Assembly: GCF_009909195.1 (NCBI RefSeq)
Contig: NZ_JAAAMU010000012.1
Coordinates: 124,001 to 188,000, forward strand
Reading direction: 5' to 3'
Length of the DNA: 64,000 nt
DNA from: Paenibacillus sacheonensis
GTDB lineage: Bacteria > Bacillota > Bacilli > Paenibacillales > Paenibacillaceae
Part shown: piece by piece, positions 63,708 through 64,000 of the stretch
Layout: each line of letters opens with the position of its first letter
How positions within the stretch are numbered: the first letter of the stretch is position 1
Notes under the pieces: model-generated
Told to the model about the DNA's origin: nothing
Database searches by the model: none
The model's input: only the letters and a program-made list of their open reading frames with translations
Made by a program: the position numbers and the translations under genes

Positions 63708-64000
63708 CGACGTTCATAGGCTGCCCGGCGGAAGCTGCGCACTGGCTGAACTCCCCGGCAATTCACGTATGCCCAGCGATACAAGCGGGCCGCAGCTCAT
63801 GACCCGAATCATCATCTTGGCCGCAAGCTTGAGCCGATTCGGACACGCAAGCTTCAACCGAATCGGCGCCGCAAAGCAAAGCGCCTTGGGCATCCGCCGC
63901 CGCGGCATTGCTCAAGGCGCTTTGTTTATCTTGTTCATCATGACGATACTTTCGTCCATGGGATGCAGCTAAGCTCGATCGGCCGTGCTTCCGGAACTTA
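63708..64000. other. End region with hairpins and a short tandem repeat
   Basis: No gene is supported. GCAAGCTT(G/C)A(G/A)CCGA(T/A)TCGG occurs twice in tandem as 24-base units (63823-63846, 63847-63870), and GCCGATTCGG/CCGAATCGGC forms a hairpin. CAAAGCGCCTTG (63877-63888) and CAAGGCGCTTTG (63913-63924) form a terminator-like stem followed by TTTATCTTG. Confidence 0.55.

Noticed and set aside
63688-63972. Plus-strand frame of 94 codons near the window end
   Set aside because: It passes through tandem repeats and two hairpins, has no good ribosome site and no domain.

Overview
The window looks like a chromosomal segment of a spore-forming, high-GC member of the Paenibacillaceae (Paenibacillus or Cohnella type). 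Evidence from the sequence: strong Shine-Dalgarno sites with frequent TTG/GTG starts, sigma-A-like promoters, sporulation and germination genes (ylbJ, yunB, lytH-like, a gerA-family operon), Firmicutes-type genes (yycC, yutD, yolD-like, DUF2225, DUF2621), and an order yutD-lipA-lytH-yunB that I recall from Bacillus. I see no tRNA, rRNA, CRISPR array, transposase or phage gene.

Layout. 1-6.2 kb: 5' part of a YeiH-type exporter, a secreted DUF4163/DUF3298/stalk-domain protein, and a sulfate ABC operon (cysT-cysW-cysA-sbp). 6.2-16.6 kb: housekeeping metabolism (yigZ, pgi, ppnP, tkt, purU, nfo, DUF2621, a TIGR01777-type epimerase) and a dehydrogenase fused to a C-terminal PilZ domain. 16.6-27 kb: a ten-gene minus-strand tad/Flp pilus operon (tadZ-A-B-C, Flp1-type pilin, TadE/TadG-like proteins, prepilin peptidase, FHA protein), preceded by a leader with overlapping antiterminator- and terminator-like hairpins. 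27-33 kb: nitroreductase, ndk, pepF, yycC with a zinc-ribbon partner, a yolD-like gene, DUF2225, truncated globin and a 32-residue membrane protein. 33-44 kb: ylbJ, NAD kinase, ABC exporter, yutD with a long disordered tail, lipA, lytH-like peptidase, yunB, UvrD/PcrA-like helicase. 44-49.2 kb: a translationally coupled germinant-receptor operon A-B-C-D-B. 49.4-52 kb: aldo/keto reductase and threonine synthase. 52.4-62.5 kb: a glycan-use block (modular secreted GH16 protein, YesN-type regulator, GH92 mannosidase, SGNH esterase). 62.6-64 kb: ArsR regulator with an AHSA1/SRPBCC partner.

How the parts may work together. The Tad locus has all core parts of a Flp-type pilus machine. The PilZ-dehydrogenase fusion suggests c-di-GMP sensing, though nothing in the sequence ties it to the pilus. 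The GH16, GH92 and SGNH proteins with the YesN-type regulator suggest polysaccharide or mannose-containing glycan breakdown. The ger, ylbJ, yunB and lytH genes cover spore formation and germination.

The most unusual non-coding signals are (i) tandem 71-73 bp repeats (and a degenerate relative) in three leaders, each ending at the ribosome-binding site of a minus-strand gene (pgi, pepF, yutD), (ii) the attenuator-like leader of the tad operon, and (iii) an arsR promoter whose geometry predicts a leaderless mRNA with a palindrome in its spacer.
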